This document shows, in pieces, positions 19,782-30,690 of a DNA stretch of 64,000 nt. The stretch comes from Nicoletella semolina (GTDB taxonomy: Bacteria > Pseudomonadota > Gammaproteobacteria > Enterobacterales > Pasteurellaceae), in NCBI RefSeq assembly GCF_004345745.1, contig NZ_SLXJ01000008.1:1-64000 (forward strand), read 5' to 3'. A program made the translations under genes and the position numbers. The notes beneath the pieces were generated by a model. That model was given only the letters and a program-made list of their open reading frames with translations. It did no database searches and was not told where the DNA came from. How positions within the stretch are numbered: position 1 is the first letter of the stretch; every line of letters starts with the position of its first letter.

Positions 19782-20138
19782 CTATTTCTTGATCGGTTTG
19801 CGTGGACCCTTACGAGTACGCGCATTAGTCTTAGTACGTTGACCACGCACTGGTAAACTACGACGATGACGTAAACCACGATAACAACCTAGGTCTAAAA
19901 GACGTTTGATGCTTAAAGTCACTTCACGACGTAAATCACCTTCGACAGTAAATTTACCAACTTCTTCACGCAGTTTTTCAATCTGCTCTTCAGACAATTC
20001 TCTGATCTTTACATCTTCAGCAATACCCGCTGCTGCACAGATAGCTTTAGCACGAGTTCTGCCGATACCATAAATTGCAGTTAATGCAATCACAGTATGT
20101 TTCTGATCAGGAATGTTAATGCCTGCAATACGGGCCAC
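19782..20138 (-). CDS. rpsM: 30S ribosomal protein S13
   Basis: The 118-residue protein starts [20 protein letters not shown] and ends in a basic tail with [21 protein letters not shown]13 sits in the head of the 30S subunit and touches the P-site tRNA. It is the first gene of the alpha operon, with its own promoter at 20233-20261. The ~95-base leader could host S4 autoregulation, as known in E. coli. Confidence 0.98.
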   Translation of the reverse strand: MARIAGINIPDQKHTVIALTAIYGIGRTRAKAICAAAGIAEDVKIRELSEEQIEKLREEVGKFTVEGDLRREVTLSIKRLLDLGCYRGLRHRRSLPVRGQRTKTNARTRKGPRKPIKK

Positions 20139-20232
20139 TATGCACTCCTATTTTTAAAGTTATCGATACACTGATCTTGAAAAGCCCGTTTCAGGATACT
20201 CAAACAGTATATCAGGAATAAATGAGCTGAGC

Positions 20233-20261
20233 AGTATAACCGCCCAGCTTGTTCTTTGCAA
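20233..20261 (-). promoter_or_regulatory. Sigma70 promoter of the alpha operon
   Basis: On the minus strand, TTGCAA (20256-20261) and TATACT (20233-20238) are spaced by exactly 17 bases, between rpmJ and rpsM. A leader of about 90 bases follows to the rpsM start. Confidence 0.7.
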
Positions 20262-20273
20262 GAAAATTGTCAA

Positions 20274-20387
20274 TCATCCTTGACGCTGTTTATGTTTAGG
20301 CTCACTGCAAATAACACGCACAACACCTTCGCGCTTGACAACTTTACAGTTACGACACATTCTTTTTACTGAAGCTCGAACTTTCAT
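20274..20387 (-). CDS. rpmJ: 50S ribosomal protein L36
   Basis: A 37-residue protein starting [20 protein letters not shown] and ending [10 protein letters not shown]. Two Cys in CRNC, a third Cys and the final His form the L36 zinc ribbon, so this is the zinc-binding (C+) form. It lies 22 bases after secY, as in the usual spc operon end. Confidence 0.97.
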   Translation of the reverse strand: MKVRASVKRMCRNCKVVKREGVVRVICSEPKHKQRQG

Positions 20388-20408
20388 TACTTATCCTTAA
20401 AGGGCTGA

Positions 20409-21728
20409 TCACCCTAAGCCTTTTAGATTGGCTTTTTTCAACACAGAATCATATTGTAGAGACATTAAATGACTTTGGATCTGTGCGATAAAGTCCATTA
20501 TAACAACCACAACAATCAACAAAGATGTACCACCTAATTGAAACGATACATTCCATAGTGATGTTACGATATAAGGAACCAAACAAACAAAGGTAATATA
20601 TAACGCACCGATTAAAGTTAAACGTGTCATTACTTTATCAATGTATCTTGATGTTTGTTCACCTGGTCGATAACCTGGTACAAATGCACCTGATTTCTTT
20701 AAATTATCCGCTGTATCACGAGGATTATACTGCATTCCTGTATAAAAGAATGCAAAGAAAATTATAGCAACTGTGAAGAGGACAATATATAAGGGCTGCC
20801 CTGGCTGCAATAATTGAGACAACTCAAATAACCATTCAAAGTTCTCAGTTTGCCCAAACCATTGCGTAATAGTTGCAGGAAATAAGATAATACTAGAAGC
20901 GAATATTGCTGGAATAACTCCAGCCATATTCACTTTCAATGGTAAATGAGATGATCTCGTAGGTACAACTGCTTTTCCTTGTTGACGTCCAGCATAGTGT
21001 ACTACGATTCTTCTTTGTCCACGTTCTACGAATACAACAAAATATGTTACTGCAAATGCAACAAGCACTATTAATAATAGAACTGGTATAGAAATTTCGC
21101 CTTGACGAGATTGCTCTATTGTTTGTCCAATTACCGAAGGTAAATCAGCTACAATACCAGCAAAGATAATCAAAGAGATACCGTTACCAATTCCTCTTTC
21201 CGTAATTTGTTCACCGAGCCACATCAAAAACATCGTTCCAGTTACTAAACTGATAACAGAAGTGAGATAGAACAACATTGTAGGACTAGGAACTAACCCA
21301 ACAAGCATATTCGGTAAAGCAAACGAAATACCAATAGACTGAACAATTGCTAATAACAAGGTCGCATAACGTGTATATTTACTGATTTTACGCCTTCCTG
21401 CCTCACCTTCTTTTTTCAATTCAGCTAATACAGGGTGAACAGCCGTCAACAATTGTATAATAATTGACGCTGAAATATAAGGCATAATACCTAACGCAAA
21501 TATAGACGCTCTACTTAAAGCACCACCAGAAAACATATTGAACATATCAATGATAGTGCCCTGTTGTTGGCGAACTAATTCGGATAATACAGAAGCATCA
21601 ATACCAGGAACAGGTATAAAAGAACCTATACGAAATACGATCAACGCACCTAAAACAAACAAAATTCTTGATTTTAGCTCGCTAGTCCCTTTTGTAATTT
21701 TACCTTGATACCCTGGTTGTTTTGCCAT
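20409..21728 (-). CDS. secY: Protein translocase subunit SecY
   Basis: The 439-residue protein forms the protein-conducting channel with SecE and SecG in the inner membrane. Ten membrane helices are visible. Signatures include [32 protein letters not shown] (plug region and helix 2) and [14 protein letters not shown]. The cytoplasmic tip [20 protein letters not shown] binds SecA and the ribosome. It lies between L15 and L36, the canonical place. Confidence 0.98.
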   Translation of the reverse strand: MAKQPGYQGKITKGTSELKSRILFVLGALIVFRIGSFIPVPGIDASVLSELVRQQQGTIIDMFNMFSGGALSRASIFALGIMPYISASIIIQLLTAVHPVLAELKKEGEAGRRKISKYTRYATLLLAIVQSIGISFALPNMLVGLVPSPTMLFYLTSVISLVTGTMFLMWLGEQITERGIGNGISLIIFAGIVADLPSVIGQTIEQSRQGEISIPVLLLIVLVAFAVTYFVVFVERGQRRIVVHYAGRQQGKAVVPTRSSHLPLKVNMAGVIPAIFASSIILFPATITQWFGQTENFEWLFELSQLLQPGQPLYIVLFTVAIIFFAFFYTGMQYNPRDTADNLKKSGAFVPGYRPGEQTSRYIDKVMTRLTLIGALYITFVCLVPYIVTSLWNVSFQLGGTSLLIVVVVIMDFIAQIQSHLMSLQYDSVLKKANLKGLG

Positions 21729-21731
21729 TTA

Positions 21732-22166
21732 TTATTCCTCGATGGAACCACCAGCTGCTTCAATAGCAGCCTTAGCACCTTTAGTCACACCTAAGCCTTT
21801 AATAACAAATGCTTTATCAACATTACCTGACAAAATAATTTTTGCAGATAAAATATCTTTTGTAATCACATTTGCTACTTTAAGTGATTCTAATGTTACT
21901 ACATTACCTTCAACTTTTGCTAACTCACTTAGGCGAACTTCAGCTGTTTGTAATGACTTAAGAGATGTAAAACCAAATTTTGGTAATCTACGATATAAAG
22001 GCATTTGACCACCTTCGAACCCACGGCGAACACCGCCACCTGTTCTAGATTTTTGACCTTTATGACCACGACCACCAGTTTTACCAACACCAGAACCAAT
22101 ACCACGACCTAAACGTTTACTGTTGTGCTTAGCACCTTCAGCTGCTGAAAGAGAATTTAAACGCAT
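21732..22166 (-). CDS. rplO: 50S ribosomal protein L15
   Basis: The 144-residue protein starts [20 protein letters not shown] and has the Gly/Arg-rich [23 protein letters not shown] at 22166 is chosen because GAGGAG lies at the right distance and the length equals E. coli L15; extension to 22181 would need a TTG. Spacing to rpmD is 4 bases. Confidence 0.97.
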   Translation of the reverse strand: MRLNSLSAAEGAKHNSKRLGRGIGSGVGKTGGRGHKGQKSRTGGGVRRGFEGGQMPLYRRLPKFGFTSLKSLQTAEVRLSELAKVEGNVVTLESLKVANVITKDILSAKIILSGNVDKAFVIKGLGVTKGAKAAIEAAGGSIEE

Positions 22167-22170
22167 TTTA

Positions 22171-22350
22171 TTACTCCTCAACCTTAACCATATAGGATAC
22201 TTGATTGATCATACCACGCACTGCAGGTGTATCAATAAGCTCTACTGTGTGGCGAATATGACGCAGACCTAAACCTTTTAGCGTTGCTTTATGCTTTGGT
22301 AAACGAGCAATAGAGCTACGAGTTTGAGTTACTTTAATTGTTTTTGCCAT
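22171..22350 (-). CDS. rpmD: 50S ribosomal protein L30
   Basis: A 59-residue protein, [20 protein letters not shown] ... [13 protein letters not shown], matches L30 in full. The region [20 protein letters not shown] is the conserved core. It lies between rpsE and rplO with very short spacers, as in the standard spc operon. Confidence 0.97.
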
Positions 22351-22358
22351 ATTCTCAA

Positions 22359-23227
<869 letters not shown>

Positions 23228-23241
23228 AGTGTTACCTTACT

Positions 23242-23775
23242 TTACTTTTTCTTCGCTTCTTTTGTACGTACTACTTCATCAGAGTAACGTACACCCTTAC
23301 CTTTATAAGGCTCAGGTTTGCGATATGCACGAATATCTGCTGCTACTTGACCAAGTAACTGTTTATCAGCACTTTTCAACACAATTTCAGTTTGAGAAGG
23401 GCATTCAGCAGTTACGCCAGTTGGCAACGCATGTTCTACTGGGTGAGAAAAACCTAAACTTAAGGCAATTGAATTACCTTTCATTTGAGCTCTATAACCA
23501 ACACCCACCAATTGCAATTTCTTAGTAAAGCCCTCAGTAACACCAATAACCATAGCACTAACAAGTGCACGAGCAGTACCTGCCTGTGCATCTGCATTAG
23601 CAATACCCTCACGAGGAGCGAAAGTTAATACGTTAGCATCTTGATTTACTTCAACTGCATTATGAATTTCACGAGATAACTCGCCATTTTTTCCTTTAAC
23701 TGTTAATAGCTGACCGTTAAGTTTAACCTCAACTCCGGCAGGAATATTAACAGGTGCTTTTGCAACACGAGACAT
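23242..23775 (-). CDS. rplF: 50S ribosomal protein L6
   Basis: The 177-residue protein starts [20 protein letters not shown] and ends with [24 protein letters not shown]-type basic tail. L6 has two similar domains near the GTPase centre of the large subunit. Order S8-L6-L18 is standard. Confidence 0.98.
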   Translation of the reverse strand: MSRVAKAPVNIPAGVEVKLNGQLLTVKGKNGELSREIHNAVEVNQDANVLTFAPREGIANADAQAGTARALVSAMVIGVTEGFTKKLQLVGVGYRAQMKGNSIALSLGFSHPVEHALPTGVTAECPSQTEIVLKSADKQLLGQVAADIRAYRKPEPYKGKGVRYSDEVVRTKEAKKK

Positions 23776-23788
23776 TTTCCTACCCCTA

Positions 23789-24181
23789 TTATGCTACGTA
23801 ACAGATAATTTCACCGCCGAGACCAGCTTGACGTGCTGCACGGTCGGTCATTACACCTTTAGATGTAGAAACAACAGCAATACCTAAACCGCCCATTACT
23901 TTAGGTAATTCATCTTTACGTTTATAAATACGAAGACCAGGACGGCTTACACGTTGGATATTTTCTACAACAGGTTTATTTTGGAAATATTTTAAAGTAA
24001 TTTCCAACTCAGGCTTAACGCCTTCAGTAACTTTAAAGCTCTCAACATAACCTTCTTCAGCTAAAACATTTGCAATAGCAACTTTTAACTTAGATGAAGG
24101 CATACTGATCGCAACTTTGTTCGCAGCTTGACCGTTACGAATACGGGTCAACATATCTGCGATTGGATCTTGCATGCTCAT
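23789..24181 (-). CDS. rpsH: 30S ribosomal protein S8
   Basis: The 130-residue protein begins [20 protein letters not shown] and ends [11 protein letters not shown], with the conserved [20 protein letters not shown] loop. S8 is a primary 16S rRNA binder; in E. coli it also represses the spc operon by binding the L5 message. Confidence 0.98.
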   Translation of the reverse strand: MSMQDPIADMLTRIRNGQAANKVAISMPSSKLKVAIANVLAEEGYVESFKVTEGVKPELEITLKYFQNKPVVENIQRVSRPGLRIYKRKDELPKVMGGLGIAVVSTSKGVMTDRAARQAGLGGEIICYVA

Positions 24182-24217
24182 GTATTTACTCCCATGATTC
24201 CAAATTAAGAGAGGTTA

Positions 24218-24523
24218 TTACCAGCTAGCTTTCTTAAGGCCTGGAATTTCACCACGCATTGCGGCTTCACGCACCTTAATACGGCTTAAACCAAACTTGC
24301 TTAGTACACCGTGAGGGCGACCAGTTTGGCGACAACGATTACGCTGACGACTTGGGCTAGAATCACGAGGTAAAGTCTGTAATTTTAATACAGCATTCCA
24401 ACGTTCTTCATCTGTAGAGTTTTCACTTGAGATAATCGCCTTTAACTCTTGACGTTTTGCGTAGTACTTATCAGCTAATTTGGCACGTTTTACATCACGT
24501 GCAATCATTGATTGTTTTGCCAC
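24218..24523 (-). CDS. rpsN: 30S ribosomal protein S14
   Basis: The 101-residue protein ([21 protein letters not shown]-terminus [10 protein letters not shown]) is the long, zinc-free (C-) form of S14. It contains [20 protein letters not shown], without the CXXC pairs of the short form. It lies between rplE and rpsH. Confidence 0.98.
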   Translation of the reverse strand: MAKQSMIARDVKRAKLADKYYAKRQELKAIISSENSTDEERWNAVLKLQTLPRDSSPSRQRNRCRQTGRPHGVLSKFGLSRIKVREAAMRGEIPGLKKASW

Positions 24524-24534
24524 GATAACCTACC

Positions 24535-25074
24535 TTATTTACGGAATGGGAAATTAAAGGCAGCTAATAAAGCTTGACCTTCTTCATTACTTTTCGCAGT
24601 CGTAGTGATTGTAATATCTAAACCACGCACACGATCAACTTTATCGTAGTCGATCTCTGGAAAAATAATTTGTTCACGAACACCCATACTGTAATTTCCA
24701 CGTCCGTCAAAAGACTTCGGATTTAAACCACGAAAATCACGAACACGAGGAACAGCAATAGTAATCAATCTTTCAAAGAACTCCCACATACGTTCACCAC
24801 GCAGGGTTACTTTGCACCCGATCGGATATCCCTGACGGATTTTAAAGCCTGCAACAGATTTGCGTGCTTTAGTAATTAAAGGTTTCTGACCGCTAATTGC
24901 TGCTAAATCTGCTACTGCATTATCTAGCAATTTCTTATCGGTCAATGCTTCACCCACACCCATATTCAGGGTTATCTTTTCGATTCGTGGGACTTGCATG
25001 ACAGATGAGTAGTTGAATTTTTCTTTCAATTCATTTACTACTGTATCTCTGTAGTAATCATGCAGTTTCGCCAT
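24535..25074 (-). CDS. rplE: 50S ribosomal protein L5
   Basis: The 179-residue protein ([51 protein letters not shown]) is L5. It binds 5S rRNA and forms the bridge to S13 in the 30S head. It follows rplX by 17 bases. Confidence 0.98.
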   Translation of the reverse strand: MAKLHDYYRDTVVNELKEKFNYSSVMQVPRIEKITLNMGVGEALTDKKLLDNAVADLAAISGQKPLITKARKSVAGFKIRQGYPIGCKVTLRGERMWEFFERLITIAVPRVRDFRGLNPKSFDGRGNYSMGVREQIIFPEIDYDKVDRVRGLDITITTTAKSNEEGQALLAAFNFPFRK

Positions 25075-25091
25075 CGCATTACTCCAGTTAA

Positions 25092-25403
25092 TTAAATAAT
25101 TTCATTATTAGATTTGAAGAAACGGACTTTTTTACCCTCTTCGAATCTAAAACCTACACGGTCAGCTTTATTTGTTTTTGGGTTAAAAATTGCCACATTT
25201 GACGTATCAATTGGAGCTTCTTTCTTCACTAAACCACCAGCTTTACCTAAAGCAGGAACTGGTTTTTCGTGTTTAGTGATAATTTTAACACCTTCAACAA
25301 TCACTTTACCATTTGGTAACACTTGAGTTACCTTACCACGCTTGCCTTTGTCTTTACCAGCAAGCACAATTACTTCATCATTTTGACGGATTTTAGCAGC
25401 CAT
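25092..25403 (-). CDS. rplX: 50S ribosomal protein L24
   Basis: The 103-residue protein has the KOW motif at its start ([20 protein letters not shown]) and is L24, an assembly initiator of the large subunit. It lies 10 bases after rplN. Confidence 0.98.
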   Translation of the reverse strand: MAAKIRQNDEVIVLAGKDKGKRGKVTQVLPNGKVIVEGVKIITKHEKPVPALGKAGGLVKKEAPIDTSNVAIFNPKTNKADRVGFRFEEGKKVRFFKSNNEII

Positions 25404-25413
25404 TACATTCTCC

Positions 25414-25797
<384 letters not shown>

Positions 25798-25812
25798 TTA
25801 AATAAAAAAACA

Positions 25813-25886
25813 CCCTTTCGGGACGAACCTATTTGCCCTATGCAAATAGTCTGCGGATTGTACTCCATTTTAGCATTTCAACGCAA
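25813..25886 (-). promoter_or_regulatory. Promoter and structured leader of the spc operon (rplN)
   Basis: On the minus strand TTGCGT (25881-25886) and TACAAT (25857-25862) are spaced by 18 bases. The leader then has a perfect 8-base stem CTATTTGC/GCAAATAG (25829-25836 with 25842-25849) and a CCC-GAAA-GGG hairpin (25813-25822), followed by TGTTTTTTTATT. The second hairpin plus U-run looks like an attenuator before the rplN ribosome-binding site. Confidence 0.6.
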
Positions 25887-26036
25887 ACACAATTTATAAA
25901 TTTCCTTTCAAATACAGTCTTATGCTGTATTCAAAATCGCAAACGGCAAACTGTTTATACCTATTACATTATGCCGACTACGCACAATACTAATTTTGCA
26001 AAATTCGATTAAAAACTCAGTGCTTGTTGTGTACAA

Positions 26037-27494
26037 TTAAAGCATTGCTTTCAAACTTTCCGTTAAGCATTGATAACGTTGGTATTTTTGCTCATATGCC
26101 ACAAAATTTTCAGCGTTAGGTTCAACACTCAACATTTCAGCACCTAATGCTTTTATCTGTGAGCAATCATTGTTCGTTGCTTGCATAGCCATTAACGCCG
26201 CACCTAAGCAACCCGCCTCTTCAACATTTGGAATTTCTAGCCGCATTCCTGTGAGATCAGCGAGCATTTGCATCCAAGCTGCAGATTTCGTGGGTCCGCC
26301 AGTTACTCGCAATACAGTTGCATTTGGGAAACGCTGCTTCATTCGGTTGAGGTGATACATTAGGCTAAATAACACACCTTCATAAATCGCTTGCAGCAAG
26401 TGTGCTTGGCTGTGGTGTGCTTGCAAACCATAAAAACCTGCCTGCATACCCAACCCTGCATTTGAGCCATACAAAAACGGAACAAACAAGACAGAACTCG
26501 CTGCTGGGGCAAGACTTGCCACTTGCTGGTTAATTTCTGTGTAATCTAACTTCCATTGCTTCACAAACCATTCTAAATTACCAGAAGAGGTTGGACTTGC
26601 CTCGTGAACAATAAACTTACCCTCATCAACATAGCGTCCATAAACAAACGGTAGTAGCTGATTTGGATCAAGATAATCCGTGATACCACTCACCACAGAC
26701 CAAGTGCCTAACACTACATTTAATTTAGTTTCATCATCTAACCCTGCACAACGTGCTGTTGAGACAACATCAAATAGCCCCCCCACAACAGGCGTACCTG
26801 CCGCCAATCCTGTCAATTCTGCGGCTTCTGCGGTTACATAACCTGCCACTTCATTAGGTTTAATCACAAGCGGTAATTTTTCCAAAATAGTTTGCAAACC
26901 GAGCAGATCAGCCAACTGCTGATCGTATTCCCCTGTTGCCATATTGTAGAGGTTACTCTCAGAAATATTGGTTTCTTCACAATGTAGCTTGCCTGTTAAA
27001 CAGAAACGTAAATAATCGTGGGACATCAGCACTGAGCCAATATTGGCATAGCGTTCAGGTTCATTTTCTTGTAACCACTTCAAAATGGAAACAGGGTGCC
27101 CTGTCCACAAGGTTTGGCGTGTCAGTGGATATAATTTTTCAGGCACACCTTCCGCTTGCCAGCGTTTCACAATTTCAAGAGAACGTTGATCAGACGACAA
27201 AATCGCCCTACCCAGCGGTTTATTTTGCTTATCAAGCAAAAACGCCCCCTTGCCTTGAGCAGAAATCCCCACGCCTTTAATAGCGGTTGGATTTACGCCA
27301 CTTTTTGCAATCGTTTGACGCACAACCTCAGCACAAACTTGCCAAAGCTGCTGCATATCTCGCTCGGCATAGCCTGCTTGTCCACTGATAACAGCCACAT
27401 TCTCACGAAAAATACCGTGCAATTCGCCAGTTTTATCAAAAAGAGCCGCTTTCACAAAAGTACCGCCGCAATCTATGCCAAGATAATAATTCAT
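26037..27494 (-). CDS. lyxK: L-xylulose / 3-keto-L-gulonate kinase
   Basis: This 485-residue FGGY-family kinase follows E. coli LyxK (YiaP) closely: YYLGIDCGGTFVKAALFD, GVGISAQGKGAFLLDK, PLTRQTLWTGHPVSILKWL, EASPTSSGNLEWF and LRVTGGPTKSAAWMQMLADL. It phosphorylates 3-keto-L-gulonate made by YiaK, feeding UlaD; LyxK also accepts L-xylulose. It is the last gene of the minus-strand yia-type cluster, 9 bases after the lactonase. Its 3' end is 251 bases from rplN, with no clear hairpin between apart from the rplN leader. Confidence 0.92.
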   Translation of the reverse strand: MNYYLGIDCGGTFVKAALFDKTGELHGIFRENVAVISGQAGYAERDMQQLWQVCAEVVRQTIAKSGVNPTAIKGVGISAQGKGAFLLDKQNKPLGRAILSSDQRSLEIVKRWQAEGVPEKLYPLTRQTLWTGHPVSILKWLQENEPERYANIGSVLMSHDYLRFCLTGKLHCEETNISESNLYNMATGEYDQQLADLLGLQTILEKLPLVIKPNEVAGYVTAEAAELTGLAAGTPVVGGLFDVVSTARCAGLDDETKLNVVLGTWSVVSGITDYLDPNQLLPFVYGRYVDEGKFIVHEASPTSSGNLEWFVKQWKLDYTEINQQVASLAPAASSVLFVPFLYGSNAGLGMQAGFYGLQAHHSQAHLLQAIYEGVLFSLMYHLNRMKQRFPNATVLRVTGGPTKSAAWMQMLADLTGMRLEIPNVEEAGCLGAALMAMQATNNDCSQIKALGAEMLSVEPNAENFVAYEQKYQRYQCLTESLKAML

Positions 27495-27503
27495 AAAATA
27501 TCC

Positions 27504-28388
27504 CTATTGAAAAATCAAACGATACAAGCTGTTGCTTGCTGTAATAAATAATGTTTTTTGGTCATTTCCAAAAGTACAATTTGAGGTAGTTTTATGTAAT
27601 AACAACCTAGCCAACAGCGTACCGTCAGCGAGCAGAATCACCAAGCCATTCTCACAGCTACAATAAATAATATTTTGCTGATCAATACAAAAGCCATCTG
27701 GAATACCAGGGGTAATTTCAGCGACCTCTCGGCGATGAGTGAGCCTTTGCCCTTCCACATCGAAAACCACCAAATGATGTAATCCCTCTTCACTAAATTC
27801 AACCGCTGACATATCTGCAACAAACAGTTGCTTTTCATCAGCTGAAAATGCCAAACCATTCGGTCGCATCACGTTGAAAGTAGCAATATTGAGTTTGTGA
27901 GTTCGAGGGTCAAAGCAATAGATATAGCAGCCAATAATTTCACTAGGGGACTTTTTCCCCTCCGCATCACTTAAAATCCCATAAGGCGGATCAGTAAACC
28001 AAATCGTTCCATCGGATTTCACCACGACATCATTTGGCGAATTAAGACGTTTCCCTTCAAAATGATCAACCAAAATCGATACTTCCCCTTTCCGATTGGT
28101 TAAACTAATACCTCGGTGACCGTGTTCACAGGTAACCAAATTACCATCTAAATCCACCGTATTGCCATTCGCAAAATAAGAAGGTGAACGGAAAATTTGT
28201 ACGCCTGTTTCTGCTGTCCAGCGATACATTGTGTTGCCTTTTACATCGCTAAAAATCAAGGCTTGATCTTTGGTATGCCAAGCTGGACCTTCCGCCCAAA
28301 TCGCTTTATCAAATAGTTCATCTAATTGAAAAGTTTCCCCAACTAATTGATAGAAACGATTATCATAAATTTCAAGTTGAGTTTGCAT
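27504..28388 (-). CDS. SMP-30/gluconolactonase family sugar lactonase
   Basis: The 294-residue cytoplasmic protein (no signal peptide) is a six-bladed beta-propeller of the SMP-30/LRE family. AIWAEGPAWH carries the metal-binding glutamate (about residue 33), RLNSPNDVVVKSDGTIWFTD the asparagine, and PDGFCID plus the region near VADMSA other conserved positions. Such enzymes open aldonolactones. Its place between an RbsABC-type importer and lyxK suggests it acts on an imported sugar lactone before entry to the 3-keto-L-gulonate route; the substrate is inference. Confidence 0.85.
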   Translation of the reverse strand: MQTQLEIYDNRFYQLVGETFQLDELFDKAIWAEGPAWHTKDQALIFSDVKGNTMYRWTAETGVQIFRSPSYFANGNTVDLDGNLVTCEHGHRGISLTNRKGEVSILVDHFEGKRLNSPNDVVVKSDGTIWFTDPPYGILSDAEGKKSPSEIIGCYIYCFDPRTHKLNIATFNVMRPNGLAFSADEKQLFVADMSAVEFSEEGLHHLVVFDVEGQRLTHRREVAEITPGIPDGFCIDQQNIIYCSCENGLVILLADGTLLARLLLHKTTSNCTFGNDQKTLFITASNSLYRLIFQ

Positions 28389-28405
28389 AGTCTGTCTTAT
28401 GAGGT

Positions 28406-28447
28406 AAGCGGTCAGATTTGCAAAAAAAATTGCAAAAATGACCGCTT
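28406..28447 (-). terminator. Opposed uptake signals between binding-protein and lactonase genes
   Basis: AAGCGGTCA (28406-28414) pairs with TGACCGCTT (28439-28447), with an inner TTGCAAAAAAAATTGCAA stem. Being inside the operon, it may lower expression of the two last genes. Confidence 0.6.
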
Positions 28448-28456
28448 GTTAAACAA

Positions 28457-29572
28457 CTACTTCACGCCCCAAATGGCTTTGTAAGCGTCTTTGTAACCAT
28501 TTTTTGGATCGTAGAGATTTTTCTCACCGCCATCAAACGCCACATTTTCTTTAATCACAAGATGTACAGGTGTAACGTAGCCTGATGGTTTTTCGTTCGC
28601 AAATGCACGATTAAGTTCATCAACCAGTTGCCAACCGTGTAAATTTAATGGCTCTGGTACTGTAGCGAATTGCTTATCATCATTACGAATCCGTTGATAT
28701 GCCGTTACCGAGCCATCGCCTGCTGAAATGTTATATGGCATTTCCCCTTTATTGGCAGAACGTAATGATGGAGCCATAAAGTCAAAATAGAGGTCATTAA
28801 TTGCCAAGGTATATTGGAAATCATCACCATACTTTTGCAATAAGCTAAACGTTAAACTTGGCATACGGCTAGAGGTATCTGCTAGCGGCGTGTCAATAAA
28901 CTCTAATACCTCGCACTCTTTACATTGCTCAATCACCTCTTTCATCACGGTTGCTTTACGCAGAGCAATTTCATATAACGAGTCAGTTAAAATCACCACT
29001 TTTGCTTTTCCGTCAGATTTAGCAACCGCTTGTAATGCAGAAAGACGTGCGATTTCATCAGAATCTGAGGTTACATTATAAAAAATATTGTATTTCTCAT
29101 CTGAACCAGGGGTCGGTGTGGCGTGCCACGCCACCAACTGAATGCCATTTTTTACCGCTTTTTTAAGGGGAATTTTTGCCACATTCGGATTCCAACCACC
29201 GATCACAATCGCATCAGGCTTGCGAGCAATCGCTTGATTGAGGGCGGATAATTGATTATTCACCGTGCCAGCACCATCTAACACATCTAACTTCCAGCCT
29301 GTTGTACTCACCGCTTCTTTCATTCCATCAATCACGCCCAACACGCCACCGTTTTTCATATCAGAGGCAATAAAAATCACGGTTTTTCCTTGTTGCAGCT
29401 TAGGTCCTGAGGTTGGACCGTCCCATTTTTCTTGCTTAGCAGTTGCGGCTAAAACCTGCTGTTTCGCCGCCTCGACAAATGGATCATTGGCTAAGGCAAA
29501 ATTTGTACTTGCCCCCATCGTAATCAGTGCTAGCAAACTATGCTTGAAATGACGTTTAAAGTAAGATTTCAT
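28457..29572 (-). CDS. Sugar ABC transporter periplasmic binding protein (RbsB type)
   Basis: The 371-residue protein has a long signal peptide (ending about STNFALA) and a type I periplasmic-binding fold of the ribose/galactose family. Features are TVIFIASDMKNGGVLGVIDG, QLSALNQAIARKPDAIVIGG and VVILTDSLYEIALRKA. It delivers its ligand to the permease and double ATPase downstream of yiaO. It is unusually long for RbsB-type proteins (about 300 residues). The ligand is unknown; gene context favours a sugar acid or lactone. Confidence 0.88.
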   Translation of the reverse strand: MKSYFKRHFKHSLLALITMGASTNFALANDPFVEAAKQQVLAATAKQEKWDGPTSGPKLQQGKTVIFIASDMKNGGVLGVIDGMKEAVSTTGWKLDVLDGAGTVNNQLSALNQAIARKPDAIVIGGWNPNVAKIPLKKAVKNGIQLVAWHATPTPGSDEKYNIFYNVTSDSDEIARLSALQAVAKSDGKAKVVILTDSLYEIALRKATVMKEVIEQCKECEVLEFIDTPLADTSSRMPSLTFSLLQKYGDDFQYTLAINDLYFDFMAPSLRSANKGEMPYNISAGDGSVTAYQRIRNDDKQFATVPEPLNLHGWQLVDELNRAFANEKPSGYVTPVHLVIKENVAFDGGEKNLYDPKNGYKDAYKAIWGVK

Positions 29573-29588
29573 CGTGAACTCCTTTGAG

Positions 29589-30632
29589 TTATTGAGTAGA
29601 TTTCTTGTGGATTGATTTTTGATTCAGCAAGCGTTTACGTTGTGCATAGCCTGCAATCGTAATCGACAGAAGTAAAGTTGCACCGTTAAAGAGAGGCTCA
29701 ACCCAAAACGCACCACCAAATTGTTGAATACCTGAAATACCAATGGCTAAAATCGCAATACCAACCACCGTTCCCCACACATTAATTCGCCCAGGTCGGA
29801 TAGTGGTACTGCCAAGGAAGGCCCCAACAAGAGCGGGTAAGAGATAATCCATACCCACACTTGCTTGCCCCACGCCTTGCTGAGCGGAGATCAATATGCC
29901 TGTCAATGCGGTGATCACACTTGAGACTACAAATGGCACTATCGTGTATTTTTTAATATTAATCCCATTCAAACGAGCTGCCACAGGGTTTACCCCAACC
30001 GCATACATCGCTCGTCCAGTCGGCGTATGTTCCGTAACGAGCCACATAATCACGGCGACAACTAACACATAGAATGCAGAGATAGGCATTCCCCAAACTT
30101 CCGTGCTGTTTAACGCAATAAATTCATCAGGCAAATCGCCCACAATCTGTCTACCGCCAGAATGCCACAAGGCTACCGCATACAGTACTGTGCCTGAACC
30201 CAAGGTTGCCACAAAGCTGTCAATATCAGCTAATGCCACCAAAATACCATTTAGCAGCCCATACAATGCCGCAATGATGAGTACGGTTACAATCGCCATT
30301 TGCCAAGAAAAGCCAAATTGCACTTGAAGCGTGATGACAAGAATGTGCCATAACACAATACCAAACCCAACATTCAGATCAATTTTACCCACAATCATCG
30401 TCGTGGTTGCCGCTAAAGCTAATAGCGCAATTTTTGATTTACTTTCTAAAATTGCATTGAGCGTCAGCATTGATGCAAATGACTCTGTTGTCAGGGAGAA
30501 AATAGCCACAAGCAACACACAAAGCAGTAATAAACCGTAGCGAGTAACCATTTGAGAAGACCACGCCAACAAGCCGTCTCTTGCAATAGAAACAGGCTGC
30601 TCAAGTGCAGTCGATTTAATATTTGTCGCCAT
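29589..30632 (-). CDS. Sugar ABC transporter permease (RbsC type)
   Basis: The 347-residue membrane protein is of the BPD_transp_2/RbsC class with about ten helices. GKIDLNVGFGIVLWHI, VATLGSGTVLYAVALWHSGG, YAVGVNPVAARLNGINIKKY (the ATPase-contact loop) and VGAFLGSTTIRPGRINVWGT match the family. It lies between the ATPase gene (upstream) and the binding-protein gene. A TonB-style or export function can be excluded by family. Confidence 0.92.
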   Translation of the reverse strand: MATNIKSTALEQPVSIARDGLLAWSSQMVTRYGLLLLCVLLVAIFSLTTESFASMLTLNAILESKSKIALLALAATTTMIVGKIDLNVGFGIVLWHILVITLQVQFGFSWQMAIVTVLIIAALYGLLNGILVALADIDSFVATLGSGTVLYAVALWHSGGRQIVGDLPDEFIALNSTEVWGMPISAFYVLVVAVIMWLVTEHTPTGRAMYAVGVNPVAARLNGINIKKYTIVPFVVSSVITALTGILISAQQGVGQASVGMDYLLPALVGAFLGSTTIRPGRINVWGTVVGIAILAIGISGIQQFGGAFWVEPLFNGATLLLSITIAGYAQRKRLLNQKSIHKKSTQ

Positions 30633-30646
30633 AAAGCCTCCAAAAT

Positions 30647-30690
30647 AGCGGTTAAATTTGCTAATTTTTTTGCAAAACTGACCGCTTGTT
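30647..30690 (-). terminator. Opposed uptake signals between ATPase and permease genes
   Basis: AGCGGT (30647-30652) faces ACCGCTTGTT (30681-30690), with T-rich DNA between. Intra-operon hairpin; effect on expression unknown. Confidence 0.5.
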
